From positions 434,001 to 498,000 of the forward strand of contig JAOAHD010000007.1 in assembly GCA_026415395.1 (NCBI GenBank): a stretch of 64,000 bases of DNA, given 5' to 3'. The position numbers were made by a program, and so were the translations under genes. Below are positions 17,679 through 27,323 of the stretch, in pieces. How positions within the stretch are numbered: position 1 is the first letter of the stretch; every line of letters starts with the position of its first letter. Below the pieces are notes generated by a model. The model was given only the letters and a program-made list of their open reading frames with translations, was not told the origin of the DNA and made no database searches. The DNA comes from Candidatus Binatia bacterium (lineage in GTDB: Bacteria > Desulfobacterota > Binatia > HRBIN30).

Positions 17679-20600
17679 AGCGGATCCGCACGATGCGATT
17701 TTCTAGGTCGGAGATCACCAGTTCGTTCGTTGCAGCGTCGAACGCGATGCCCATGGGAGTGTCGAACACCACACCTGCTGAGCCATCGCCGCGGATTGCG
17801 CGTAGCAGCTTGCCACTGCGGTCATAACAGCGCACCTCTTTATCGCCGGGAACCGTGGCACAAACGTTTCCCCGAGCGTCGAGCGTTAGGTGGGGTTCGG
17901 AGAACACCTTGCTTTCCCAGCCAGGCACAGGGAAGCTACCGAGGAACTTGCCATCCCGAGTGAACATTTGCAGCCGGCCATTGCCGTTGTCTGCCACAAG
18001 CACCGTGCTGCTTTGATCGACGACGATACCCGTGGGTTCCCAAAATTCTCCAGGACCGTCCCCTTTACGACCCCACTCGACCTCTTTGTCTCCCCGCGCC
18101 GAGTACCGCACGATGCGGTTGTTCCCCGTGTCGGCTACGAAAACACTTCCCTTTGCGTCTACGGCAATGCCGCGTGGACCATACAACGCTTCGCCGAACT
18201 CCCGCAGGTACTTGCCTTCGGCGTCGAACACTTGCACGCGCCCGTTCCAAGTGTCGGCAACGTAAATTTCGCCCTTCGATCCGATGGCCACGCCGCAAGG
18301 TTCTTTGAACTGCCCGGGCAGTTCGCCACGGCGCCCGAATACGCGCACGAACGAAAGATCCCGCCGAAACACTTGCATGCGATTGTTTCCGAAATCGCAG
18401 ACGACGATGCTCCCATCGGGACTCACCGCGACACCGCGTGGCTGCGACAAAATTCCCGGCGCATCAGGTGCACGCGGTACGTCGCCTTCCGCCGCCGGAG
18501 CAACTTCTTCGATCGTTGTCACCGGGAGGGACCCGGCAAAGCGGCCATTGACGGCAAAGATGGTTACCCCAGGGTTCTGGTAAACCGGTGTGAGCACGTC
18601 GGTCCAAGAACGGAACCGCTCTAAGTTTCCCCCGGCGTAAGTCCGCCGCTCCAAGGCGCCGACATATACCAGGCTGACTTTGTACCGGTCGAGAATTTGG
18701 ATCAATTCCGCCTTGTCCTCTGTCGTGTATGCCAGGGTTACGTCGGCCTTGCGCCGGTTGATCTCGTTCCACGAATGGGCGCGTTGGTAGACGTGGTAGG
18801 CCCATCCGAGTACGGTAGGCAATCCGGTGTTCATCGCGACGCGGGTGAACTCTTGATAGGCGTCGCCGTGCGCTTCCAAGATGTAGGGGATCCCCTTCAC
18901 ATTGCGGTTGAGCCATTCGATGGCGGCGTACTCGTCGGGCGCTTTGATCCGCAAGTATGCCATGCCGTCCAACGTAGGCTTCGGAGTGGGCACTCGGTTG
19001 GTCCTCAAGATTCCAATAACATCGGTAACGGCAGTAAAGATTCCTACTGCAATTGCGGCAACGAATACTGCCTGCCACACGCGGCGCAATGGGCCGAGCG
19101 AAACGGTACCGGTCCATAACGCCACCGCCATCGTTGCAGCGCTGAGCGAGAAGAGGAACCACGCCTCCAAGTAAAACTTGAAGATCGTGTTCATTCGGTC
19201 CCAAAGGTACACAAGGTCGGTGCCCGCTGGGATCGCAAGGGCGAAGGTTGCAAGGGCAAGAGCGAGCCTCCACTCCCGTGTTGTGGTCGGGCTCAGAAGC
19301 AACTGCAGGGCAAGCAGGAACAGCACGCTCATGCCAACCCGCGTCGAGATGGAAAAGCCCACAACGGGCAGGAGTACCACGATTGCCCACGCGGCCACGC
19401 GCGGTGCCGTCCATCTCCCTTGGTCGGAGCGCAACAGCTCACCCCACTGGCGCCACAAAAACGGAACGATGGCAAGGAGAAAGGTTCCGAAGATGGTGAA
19501 GAGGTCGCGCGGTTGTACCAGCTTCCAGGGCGGCAGCCGTTCCCAGCCGAAGTTGCGCTCGGGGGCGACGAACGTGGCCCAATAAGGCCAGAAGAAAAGG
19601 TAGGCCAGGCCAAGCACGACAACGGTAACGAGAACGACGCGCACGATGAAGCCAAACGCGAAGCCGCCCACACCCTGGTGCTCGCTTTCCGTGAGCCACA
19701 ACACAGCGAGAGTGAAGGCTAACAGCGCCACATAGGTGGGCGTGCTCCAAGTGTTCGTGGTGGTAATCGCGCCCAGCGTGACGGCCAGGAGTAGGAGCAA
19801 CACCAAAGCATTGCTTCGTGGAAGCGGTTCTGGCGGCGACATCACCCGGCTTCGTACCCAACGCATCATGAGGGCGACGAAGGTCATCGATAGGGGCATC
19901 ACCATCACGTGCGCGTGCAAGTCGGCGAAGAGAAAGCTCCAAAAGGGAAATTCATTGATGGTGTCGCGGATGACCCGAGAAGTCGCCCAGAAGTAATCGA
20001 AGTTGATGATGCGATGTGCTCCCCAGAGTTCGCGTGGCCCGGCGAGGTTGCCAACCATCACTGCTAAAAATGCTGCGAAGAGACCGACACCCCAGCGGTC
20101 GCCCACCATGGTGCCGGCCGCGAACACGGCTGCAGCCGTAAGGCCCGCAACCAGCGCGATTCCAAGGTTGTATGCAATGGCCGGCTCGATCCCGAGGGTT
20201 TTCCCCAAGGCGGCAACGATGAAGTAGCCGAAATAACTGTAGTGGAGCGCCGAACCGGCGAACCAAGGCTCGGGCGGTGGCAGGTACGTCGTGCGGTATA
20301 GAGTGTTGAGGAAGGAGAAGTCCATCGGCTTCTCGCCCCAGTAAATCTCTGGGTTGTAGGCACGCACGATAAGGAAGAAGGCGAAAACGCCCCAAAACAA
20401 GCCCTCGGTGGCCAAAATCTCGCCTCGCGACATGGGCACCCGGCCGTGCGCTCGCCACGCGAGGGCGCCAACGAACAGAAACACGATCACAAGCACGCCG
20501 AGCGTGCCTTGCGAGAATGGCGCCACGTGCCACCCTGCGAGTAGCCAAGCCACGTAAGCGAACAGCAGCACGCCGAGCGGTTTGGCAAGCCCCAAAGTGC

Positions 20601-22437
20601 CTGGCCGCACGAACCAGTGCCGCACTAAGGGGTAGAAACTCAACCCAAGCAGCTCCACAAGCGCCGCGAACAAAATCAGCGCCAGCACACTCGAGCGAAT
20701 GCGCTCTCCGCTGCCGGTAGCGATCACTCCCTCGGCACTTGGCTTGGCGAGCAAGAGATCATTGCGCGTGAGCGGCCGTGAGGGCGGGCGGTGCAAGATC
20801 CGATCGGCGAGCTCAGCCTCGGCGAGTCGCCCCGTGTTTTGGAAGATGAGAACCTTCGGGTGGTCGTAAACAGAGAACGACTCGTCAGCCAGTTCGTCTG
20901 GGGCTCCCCAGCCGAACAGCGACGGACGCGATGCGAATTCTTGAATCAGCGTGTAGCCCAGATCGCCGGCGAAGAGCTGATAGAAGTAGTTGGTGGTCAG
21001 GGGGAATTTTTCCGGGGCGCGCGTCACCGCACCGTAAATCCGCTTTGTTTGGAAAACAATGTAGTCGCTGCTCGCAAGCTCTCGTGCCAAACGCTGGATT
21101 TTGGCCGGCGAATCGGGTTCGTAGTAACTGAAGGTGACGATGTGGTAGCGGTTGGGGCTAAAGCCAGGCACGGGGAAAGGGAACCCTTCGTCCCAATCCT
21201 GGGACAGCACCTTCGCTCCTGCCGGAATGTTGCGATAAAACCACTCCGACGCCGTCCGCACGGTATGCGGGCGCGTGTAAATGGAGAGGAACGCGAGCAA
21301 CGCTGCCGTATTCCCGGCCAAAACCAGCGGCAAGAGCAGGCGCCGCCACTGCATCCCACTCCGATATTGGCGGAGCAACCACTCTGCTGCCCACAGGCAG
21401 AGAACCGGATAGGTCGGCAGAAGGTAACGCGGGAACTTGACCTCGAACCAGCCAGTCACGAGGAAAAACGGCACCACCCACGAGAGCAGCACCCACTCGG
21501 CGGCTCGGCCACTACGCCAGGCAAAAGCCGGCCGGACTGTGGCCGCCCACACCGCCGCCAAGCCGAGGGCCGGTGCCATACACCACAGAACGAGCTGGGT
21601 GAGCTCGTAGATGTACTTCGGCGTGTGCATGTACTGGTTGGTGTACGGGAACAATCCGGCATTCCGAACCATGTTGCTCTGCTCGAGAATGTCGTGCGCG
21701 TAGCGGGAGAAGTTGAGGAGTGCGTAGGGTTGCGCGATGGCGAACGTGGCCCCTGCCACGAAGGTGGCGGCGAACACTTTCGCGACGTTCGGCCACAACT
21801 GCCCTTCGCGGCGCCAGCGCAGCAATCCAACCACGGCCAACGGGAGAAACAGAGGGGTTGCACTGAACTTGGTTGCCATGGCGAGGCCGATCCCGGCGCC
21901 CGCCAGCAGAAAAGATCGCCACGCTCCTTTTTCCGCGGCCCAGACGAGCTGCGCGAGCGCCAACAGCACGAAGAAGGTGAGGGGTACGTCCACGGTGAGG
22001 AAGCGAGAGTTCTGAACGTGCAACACAGCGCCCGCCAGTAGAAAACCGGCAAGCGCGCCGACGGCAGGGTCATACAACCGCGCGCCCAGCCGAATCAGCA
22101 CCAGCACCGTGAGCGTGCCCAGAAAAGCGGTGAGGCGGCGGCCGTTGATGATGATATCGTCGTAGCTGGTTGCCTGCGGGTCAACGAGGCTCAAGATCTC
22201 CGCCAGCGCGCGGTTCAAATAAATCGGCAACGTGCCGTAGGCGAACCAGTCAGGGTCGAGCTTGATCTGCGTAAAGGAAATGCGTTGAATGGCAAACGCA
22301 ACCGCACGCTCGTCTGGATGGAAAAAGTGGCGCTGATCCCACTCGATGGCGGGGAAGCGCACAGCAGCGGCAAGCACGACGGCTGCCGCTGCCCACAGCG
22401 CAGGGCGCTTCCACCAGGGGGCGCTTTCGCCACTCAT
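17665..22437 (-). CDS. giant GT-C + DUF2298 + NHL membrane protein
   Basis: 1590 residues. AGGAGG 7 nt before ATG 22437 fixes the start over an in-frame site 15 codons upstream. Three modules are seen in order. First, a GT39-like GT-C domain (about 1-520) with the acidic pair in FFHPDERAV (Asp42, Glu43). Second, a DUF2298 (Chlor_Arch_YYY) polytopic domain (about 580-1290) that parallels the stand-alone protein upstream: SYFGYFIVA, INEFPFWSFLFADLHAH and AIEWLNRNVKG all have counterparts there. Third, an NHL beta-propeller (about 1305-1590). More than 20 membrane helices are likely. The role is unknown; an envelope polysaccharide or glycoprotein machine is inferred. Confidence 0.83.
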   Translation of the reverse strand: MSGESAPWWKRPALWAAAAVVLAAAVRFPAIEWDQRHFFHPDERAVAFAIQRISFTQIKLDPDWFAYGTLPIYLNRALAEILSLVDPQATSYDDIIINGRRLTAFLGTLTVLVLIRLGARLYDPAVGALAGFLLAGAVLHVQNSRFLTVDVPLTFFVLLALAQLVWAAEKGAWRSFLLAGAGIGLAMATKFSATPLFLPLAVVGLLRWRREGQLWPNVAKVFAATFVAGATFAIAQPYALLNFSRYAHDILEQSNMVRNAGLFPYTNQYMHTPKYIYELTQLVLWCMAPALGLAAVWAATVRPAFAWRSGRAAEWVLLSWVVPFFLVTGWFEVKFPRYLLPTYPVLCLWAAEWLLRQYRSGMQWRRLLLPLVLAGNTAALLAFLSIYTRPHTVRTASEWFYRNIPAGAKVLSQDWDEGFPFPVPGFSPNRYHIVTFSYYEPDSPAKIQRLARELASSDYIVFQTKRIYGAVTRAPEKFPLTTNYFYQLFAGDLGYTLIQEFASRPSLFGWGAPDELADESFSVYDHPKVLIFQNTGRLAEAELADRILHRPPSRPLTRNDLLLAKPSAEGVIATGSGERIRSSVLALILFAALVELLGLSFYPLVRHWFVRPGTLGLAKPLGVLLFAYVAWLLAGWHVAPFSQGTLGVLVIVFLFVGALAWRAHGRVPMSRGEILATEGLFWGVFAFFLIVRAYNPEIYWGEKPMDFSFLNTLYRTTYLPPPEPWFAGSALHYSYFGYFIVAALGKTLGIEPAIAYNLGIALVAGLTAAAVFAAGTMVGDRWGVGLFAAFLAVMVGNLAGPRELWGAHRIINFDYFWATSRVIRDTINEFPFWSFLFADLHAHVMVMPLSMTFVALMMRWVRSRVMSPPEPLPRSNALVLLLLLAVTLGAITTTNTWSTPTYVALLAFTLAVLWLTESEHQGVGGFAFGFIVRVVLVTVVVLGLAYLFFWPYWATFVAPERNFGWERLPPWKLVQPRDLFTIFGTFLLAIVPFLWRQWGELLRSDQGRWTAPRVAAWAIVVLLPVVGFSISTRVGMSVLFLLALQLLLSPTTTREWRLALALATFALAIPAGTDLVYLWDRMNTIFKFYLEAWFLFSLSAATMAVALWTGTVSLGPLRRVWQAVFVAAIAVGIFTAVTDVIGILRTNRVPTPKPTLDGMAYLRIKAPDEYAAIEWLNRNVKGIPYILEAHGDAYQEFTRVAMNTGLPTVLGWAYHVYQRAHSWNEINRRKADVTLAYTTEDKAELIQILDRYKVSLVYVGALERRTYAGGNLERFRSWTDVLTPVYQNPGVTIFAVNGRFAGSLPVTTIEEVAPAAEGDVPRAPDAPGILSQPRGVAVSPDGSIVVCDFGNNRMQVFRRDLSFVRVFGRRGELPGQFKEPCGVAIGSKGEIYVADTWNGRVQVFDAEGKYLREFGEALYGPRGIAVDAKGSVFVADTGNNRIVRYSARGDKEVEWGRKGDGPGEFWEPTGIVVDQSSTVLVADNGNGRLQMFTRDGKFLGSFPVPGWESKVFSEPHLTLDARGNVCATVPGDKEVRCYDRSGKLLRAIRGDGSAGVVFDTPMGIAFDAATNELVISDLENRIVRIRYGGR

Positions 22438-22935
22438 GCCCACGCCTCCTGCTTCCGCCGACCTACGGCGTGAGCGGAGCAAACATCACGAGCCCGCGCT
22501 CCACTGGTGTCTGCCAGCACCAAGCGGCGACTCGGGCATACGCGCACCCTTGCGATCCTGAGGCTCATCATCAGAGAATGGGCAACAAAACAGCTCATCG
22601 TTCTCACGTACCGTCCGTTTCCGCGAGCATACCGCGTCTGCTTCCTGCCGCGATCGGACATAAAACGCCCGATTGCCTAGCACTTTCACAATTCGCTCGG
22701 CTAGCGCCCACGGGCTGCGAGGAGACGCCCCTGCGCCCGCGCACCCGCAGGCCCAGGTCGAACTCAGCGCCAATTCGTAAAGGGGAGGAGCGAAACAGTT
22801 GGACTCGTTGCGGACGTGGGCGGTAGAACGCTGAAGTCGTTATTGGTATAAGCGTCGGTACGTTGTCCCTCGCAAGGCGAGGCTCACCTGGAGCCGGTAG
22901 CGAGCGGAAAGTGGCCACCAAGATCCTGGGCAGCG
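22438..22935. other. 498-bp gap with a possible deleted glycosyltransferase remnant
   Basis: No intact gene. On the minus strand a frame starts with an ATG overlapping the stop of the DUF2298 gene (ATGA, 22936-22939) and reads a beta-strand-like MTLPRILVATF. Another minus frame (22486-22773) holds ASPRSPWALAERIVKVLGN, which resembles the C-terminal helix of GT4 glycosyltransferases. These could be the two ends of a glycosyltransferase gene that lost its middle, but support is weak. The promoter of the 1590-residue protein, if separate, must lie here. Confidence 0.25.
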
Positions 22936-25050
22936 TCATCGCTCGTAGATGGTGGTCCGCCCTTGGGAAAAGGCCACACGGAGTCGGTTGAATTTCTCCA
23001 AGCTTTCCGCCTTGAAATCGCGCCGTTCGAGTTCGCCGATAACGATGTACCGCACACGATAACGATTGAGCAGCGGTTCAACCTCTTCGAGGGTGGGTGC
23101 CGCGTAAATCGCTGCGACCTCCCGCTTCCGTGCTTCCACCGAGGCCTCGTGGCTACGCCACAGGCCTTCGTGGTTCGCCCATCCCATCACCGTTGGCAGC
23201 CCGGTATTGGAAGAGAAGCGCGCGTAGTAGGAGTAAGGATTGCCGCTCGCCTCCAAGATCACCGGTAGACCGCGCACGTTGTTGCGGATCCACTCGATGG
23301 CCGCAAAGTCATCGGGGTGGTCGCGTCGTAGGTACCAGTTGCCATCGAGCGTGAGGCCGCGATCAAGGTATTTGAGTCGGGTCGCGGTCACGCCCAATGG
23401 GTAGCAAGCAGTGGCGATGACGATGAGAACGGTAGCCACATGTGCAAGGGGGATGCGGCTCGCCACCGGCTGGGCAGCCGTTGCGAGGCGGCGCATACAC
23501 CAGGCCGAGCCGATGGCAAGCAGAAACCAGGCTTGTAAGTAGAGCTTGAAGACCGTGTTCATCCGGTACAGCCGTTCACCGTAAGGGTCTTTGATGTACA
23601 CCAACTCACAAGCCAGAAGTGCGACACTGGCAGCAAACACCAGCAGTACGGGGCCACGGCTGTCCTCGTCCTCGCTGCGGTAAGCAACCCACAACGACGC
23701 GATGAGAAAAGCTAGCGTCAGCACCAGGACCGCTTTCCCGCTCAGCACGCCAATGGTGAGCCCTAGAGCGAGGGTCGCGATTAGGAGCTGGGCAAACCGT
23801 TGCACGGCCGCCTCTTCCCGCAATCGTTGCACAAGATACCATCCCGGCAGAGCGAGCAGGGCCCCGAAAACGGTCAAGAACTCCGAGAGTTTGGTGGTGG
23901 CAACTTTGAATCCCACGCCGCCCTGCGGAGCCTGGAAGTGAAAGTAAAAGGGCAGGAAGGCAACATACCCGACCACGAGCACACTCAGGGTAATGAGACC
24001 CGTGCGCACCCGTGGCCAGGATAAAAGCGGCCGCAACGGGAGCTCGCGTTGCAGGAGGAGAAAGGTCACCATCAGCCCCACGGGTAGCTCCCAGGGGCTG
24101 GTTGCCACCATGGCGCCGAACACGAGGCCGAGTACCGTCACGCGCACGAGCTCGCCCATGGTGGCGATTCCACGCGTGGCGATGTCGCTCCAGGGACGCC
24201 GCAACAACAGCCATCCGACCAGAAGAATGGTGAGGGGCATGACCGATAAGTGCGGGTGCAAATCGCCATGGATCACGGTGAAATAGGGGAACTCGTTAAT
24301 CGTGGCGTCTTTGCCCACAATGCGCGTGGAGCGGAAGTAATCCATGTCGAGGAAGCTGCCCTTTTCCAGCACTTGCCAGAGGCCATCAAGGTTCCCGAGC
24401 AAAACGCCAAACGCGCCAGTCAGCAGCGCCGGGCCGTGCCGTTGCATGAGTTGCCAGCCAATGCCGGCGAGCTGGGCGAACACAAGCCCACCGATGGTCG
24501 CCACACAGAGGTTGTACGCCACGGGGCTGGGCAGCGGGAGCAGGCGTGCCAAGTTGGCATTCATCAAGTAGCCGAAATAGTAGTAGTTGAACGGCAGCCC
24601 TGACATCCACGGATCTTCCGGGGGCATTTGCTCGGTGCGGATCAGGGTGTTGAAAAAGGCAAAGTCCATGTACTTCTCCTGATCCACAATGTGCGGGTGG
24701 AGAGCCCGCTGCCAGGCGAAGAACAAAAATGCTGCGGTCCACCATGCGTCAGCCCGCAACAGTTCGCGCAGCCCGTCGCTGCGGATCCACGCACCGAGCG
24801 CGACACGGTCGCGCCAGGCCAGCACCACGTTGAGTGCCGCGAACGCCACGACAGCGACGCGCAAGCCGGTGCCGTAGGCAAGACCCGCGTGGCCGAGCAG
24901 CCACGCAATGTAGGTCACCGTGGCCACGGCCAAAATCTTGGAGAACACATAACCGTATGCCCGAGCTTCGCCGAACAGACGAGCAGCCAGGGGAAGTCCC
25001 ACCAGTCCCAAGACTTCCAACAACACCCACCAGGACAGTAGCGCACCCAT
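22936..25050 (-). CDS. DUF2298 (Chlor_Arch_YYY) polytopic membrane protein
   Basis: 704 residues from ATG 25050; an open extension upstream lacks coding character. About 14 hydrophobic helices. Diagnostic stretches are FNYYYFGYLMNANLARL, the INEFPYFTVIHGDLHPHLS block and a C-terminal soluble segment (AIEWIRNNVRGLPVILEASG to ELERRDFKAES). The same blocks occur in the middle module of the 1590-residue protein, so the two are paralogues. The His/Asp-rich HGDLHPH motif in an outer loop is a candidate active site. The family is found in Chloroflexi, archaea and Binatota-like bacteria and has no established reaction. Confidence 0.85.
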   Translation of the reverse strand: MGALLSWWVLLEVLGLVGLPLAARLFGEARAYGYVFSKILAVATVTYIAWLLGHAGLAYGTGLRVAVVAFAALNVVLAWRDRVALGAWIRSDGLRELLRADAWWTAAFLFFAWQRALHPHIVDQEKYMDFAFFNTLIRTEQMPPEDPWMSGLPFNYYYFGYLMNANLARLLPLPSPVAYNLCVATIGGLVFAQLAGIGWQLMQRHGPALLTGAFGVLLGNLDGLWQVLEKGSFLDMDYFRSTRIVGKDATINEFPYFTVIHGDLHPHLSVMPLTILLVGWLLLRRPWSDIATRGIATMGELVRVTVLGLVFGAMVATSPWELPVGLMVTFLLLQRELPLRPLLSWPRVRTGLITLSVLVVGYVAFLPFYFHFQAPQGGVGFKVATTKLSEFLTVFGALLALPGWYLVQRLREEAAVQRFAQLLIATLALGLTIGVLSGKAVLVLTLAFLIASLWVAYRSEDEDSRGPVLLVFAASVALLACELVYIKDPYGERLYRMNTVFKLYLQAWFLLAIGSAWCMRRLATAAQPVASRIPLAHVATVLIVIATACYPLGVTATRLKYLDRGLTLDGNWYLRRDHPDDFAAIEWIRNNVRGLPVILEASGNPYSYYARFSSNTGLPTVMGWANHEGLWRSHEASVEARKREVAAIYAAPTLEEVEPLLNRYRVRYIVIGELERRDFKAESLEKFNRLRVAFSQGRTTIYER

Positions 25051-25460
25051 CGTTCCGCCGCCGCAAGCCAGCGACGCTATCTGTTTGGGTGGCTGTTTGC
25101 AACCGTGGCCGTCGCCGCTTGCCGTTGATTGCAGAGTGGCGCTGTTCGGCGACTCCCCTCCGAACCGCTCAAAAACGGACGCAGGTTGTGCCCTTCCGCC
25201 TGGTGCTGTCCTGATGCAGCAGGGGTGCGCAACGCGCTCATCGCCACGACCCGCAATGTGAAGCGGTTCACCGCTCGACAACTACCGCAGCTCGAAGTGC
25301 CTGCCTTTCGGTTTTGTCGGGCGCGCTGTGTCGCATCGATGGTGATTGCAAAGCACTGCCTCGGGGGGATTTGCAGACAGGCATTTGGGAATGCTCCTTC
25401 GTACTTGCGACGGGCATGCGCTTGTTGCCGCAGGGGAAAAACGCTAACCACGCCGCGCAC
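25051..25460. other. 410-bp gap before tRNA-Leu
   Basis: No gene is supported; open frames lack ribosome binding sites and have shadow-like composition. It must contain promoters for the leftward DUF2298 gene and the rightward tRNA, but no element matches consensus well enough to name. Confidence 0.4.
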
Positions 25461-25544
25461 GCGAAAGTGGCGGAACTGGCAGACGCGCAGGACTCAGGAT
25501 CCTGTGGGGTAACACCCGTGGGGGTTCAACTCCCCCCTTTCGCA
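25461..25544 (+). tRNA. tRNA-Leu (anticodon CAG)
   Basis: 84 nt. Acceptor GCGAAAG pairs with CTTTCGC and the discriminator base is A; CCA is not encoded. D-arm region GTGGCGGAACTGGCAGACGC is typical of leucine tRNA. The anticodon stem CAGGA/TCCTG encloses loop CTCAGGA with anticodon CAG. A long variable arm follows, as in class II tRNAs, then T-loop GTTCAAC. Confidence 0.95.
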
Positions 25545-25859
25545 TTGCTTTTGCCGGCTGGCGGCGGGCCAGGCAACGATTAGAAACGTGCAGCGATTTT
25601 GGTAACCGGTAATGCTGGATCTTTGTTCTGACGAAGATCGTCCGCCGCCCGCTCAGAGCCCAGCCGGTTCGATCTCTGATTCCGGAAAGACCGCCGCCAG
25701 TTTGTTTCTAGGCCGCTCTCTGCTGGCGCCAACTCGCGGCTCGCTTGAATTCGCAACGGAAATGGCTTCTTTGAATAGGCAAATTCGTTTGGCAGCGAGT
25801 GACGCGACGGGCATTGGCGGCCGCGATGTAGCTTTGCTGTCCTGCAGTCGCGCAACGAT
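25545..25859. other. 315-bp gap between tRNA-Leu and endonuclease V
   Basis: No gene seen. In the frame of the downstream nfi gene, residues resembling the family N-terminus can be read from about 25830 onwards without any start codon after a stop at 25800-25802. Confidence 0.4.
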
Positions 25860-26504
25860 ATGTTGGTACTGGAGGCTCACGGAAACGAGGGCCCGTTTCT
25901 GCCGCCGAGCTGCGGTGTGCTGGTTGGCGCTGATGCGGCGTATGCTGCAGGGCAGGGAATTGTTGTCGCTGCGGCGGTGGCGTGGCAGGCGGAGTCCGGG
26001 CGCGTCTTGGAACAACACGTGGCGATGGCGGCCAACGCAGCTCCGTATGTTCCGGGGCGGTTTGCAGAGCGGGAAGCAGGTGCGATCATCGCCGCACTGC
26101 GCGCGTTCAGCCACCGCCCCATGGCGGTGCTGTGCGATGCCCATGGGCAAGCCCACCCGCGACGGTTTGGGCTTGCGTGCGAGGTGGCGCGGGTTACCGG
26201 CTGGCCGACGATCGGATGTGCGAAGAGCCTGCTGTGCGGGCGTCACACGGGGGTGGCAGCAGCGCGTGGTTCGGTTGCCGATGTCGTTCTCGATGGGGAG
26301 GTTGTCGGCCGGGTGGTGCGAACTCAGTCTCAGGTGCGGCCGGTGTATGTCAGCGTTGGTGGCGGAATCGGCCTCGACGAAGCGGTGCGCGTCGTTCTCC
26401 TCGCCGCGCCTCGCTTTCGCCTCCCCGAACCGCTTCGGCTTGCCCACCAACATGCGGCTAAAGCATTAAAGAGGTTGCTCGCATCTGCGAATCGCGCGGA
26501 GTAG
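25860..26504 (+). CDS. nfi: endonuclease V (deoxyinosine 3' endonuclease)
   Basis: 214 residues. It cleaves DNA near deaminated bases such as hypoxanthine. Conserved blocks are VGADAAYAAG (catalytic Asp25), PYVPGRFAEREAG (catalytic Glu), VLCDAHGQAHPRRFGLA (Asp and His), GWPTIGCAKS and VRPVYVSVGGGI. ATG 25860 is the first start codon in frame. Upstream codons FAVLQSRND continue the family alignment, so the N-terminal helix is either shortened here or begins at a non-standard codon. No clear ribosome binding site is present. The gene stands between tRNA-Leu and a secreted protein and shows no operon partner. Confidence 0.88.
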   Translation: MLVLEAHGNEGPFLPPSCGVLVGADAAYAAGQGIVVAAAVAWQAESGRVLEQHVAMAANAAPYVPGRFAEREAGAIIAALRAFSHRPMAVLCDAHGQAHPRRFGLACEVARVTGWPTIGCAKSLLCGRHTGVAAARGSVADVVLDGEVVGRVVRTQSQVRPVYVSVGGGIGLDEAVRVVLLAAPRFRLPEPLRLAHQHAAKALKRLLASANRAE

Positions 26505-26519
26505 ACTCGTCGGCCAGCG

Positions 26520-27296
26520 ATGCCGACAATCACAATGCGCCGCGCATGGCTCCTCACAACATTGGGTTGTGCGTTCGCCTTCCATCCTCTGGGAGCGCAG
26601 GTGATTTCGCTGGATCCTGTTGTGGCTCGCCCGGGTGAGACGGTCACCCTCAAGGTGCAATATCGTGGCGAAGGTGAGGCGGGTGTGGCGGCACAATTCG
26701 AGATTGGAATCAGCGAAGTCCTCGAGATCGGAGTGCAGGCAGGAGACGGGCCGGCATGCCGAGTGAACCCCGAGATCAATCGCAACGCCACTGCGTTTGC
26801 GTTCGTCCCGGCGGCGTGCGAGCGGGAGCGGAGCGGGGGTTGCGAGGCAGTTCGGGTGGTGGTGTTCGATTTCTTCGATCGGAACCCATTGAGCGACGGA
26901 CCTCTGGTGGAATGCACCGCGCAGATCGATTCTCAGGCGGAGGAAGGCGACTACGCGATACCGCTCAGGAGGGTCATCGTTGCTGACGGCAGCGGAGCGC
27001 TACTGCCTTACGCGCGAGCGGTAGATGGCGTGCTGCATGTGCGGGCCGACGCTCCGGAGCCAACGGCGACACCGCCCACGCCGAAACCATCGCCAACGCC
27101 CACCGCGCTGTGTGCTGGGGATTGCAATCGCGACGGCAGCGTGACCGTCGAGGAGATCGTCGCAATGGTCGTAAGCGCTTTGGGCGAAGCTCGACCTGAG
27201 TGTGCGGCGGCCGATCCCAACAACGATGGGATGGTGACCATTGAGGAAGTGATTGCGGCGGTGTCGATGGCTTTGTACGGGTGCGCCGGAAGGTGA
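26520..27296 (+). CDS. secreted cohesin-like domain plus dockerin protein
   Basis: 258 residues. A signal peptide of about 25 residues (starting at ATG 26520 or 26535) ends near PLGAQV. Residues 28-175 form a beta-rich domain opening VISLDPVVARPGETVTLKV, with the overall pattern of cohesin domains. A Thr-Pro linker follows. Residues 197-256 hold a dockerin-like pair of calcium loops, DCNRDGSVTVEE and DPNNDGMVTIEE, each followed by a short helix and bracketed by Cys. The cohesin-dockerin contact is calcium dependent. Having both halves on one chain suggests head-to-tail assembly or binding to other dockerin proteins such as the one at 30.7 kb. Confidence 0.75.
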   Translation: MPTITMRRAWLLTTLGCAFAFHPLGAQVISLDPVVARPGETVTLKVQYRGEGEAGVAAQFEIGISEVLEIGVQAGDGPACRVNPEINRNATAFAFVPAACERERSGGCEAVRVVVFDFFDRNPLSDGPLVECTAQIDSQAEEGDYAIPLRRVIVADGSGALLPYARAVDGVLHVRADAPEPTATPPTPKPSPTPTALCAGDCNRDGSVTVEEIVAMVVSALGEARPECAAADPNNDGMVTIEEVIAAVSMALYGCAGR

Positions 27297-27323
27297 ACGA
27301 GGGGCTCGCGGGGGGCGCTCGCC

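Noticed and set aside
25420-25460. TTGTTG/TAACCA as a promoter for tRNA-Leu
   Set aside because: Spacing and position are right, but the -10 matches consensus at only two positions.
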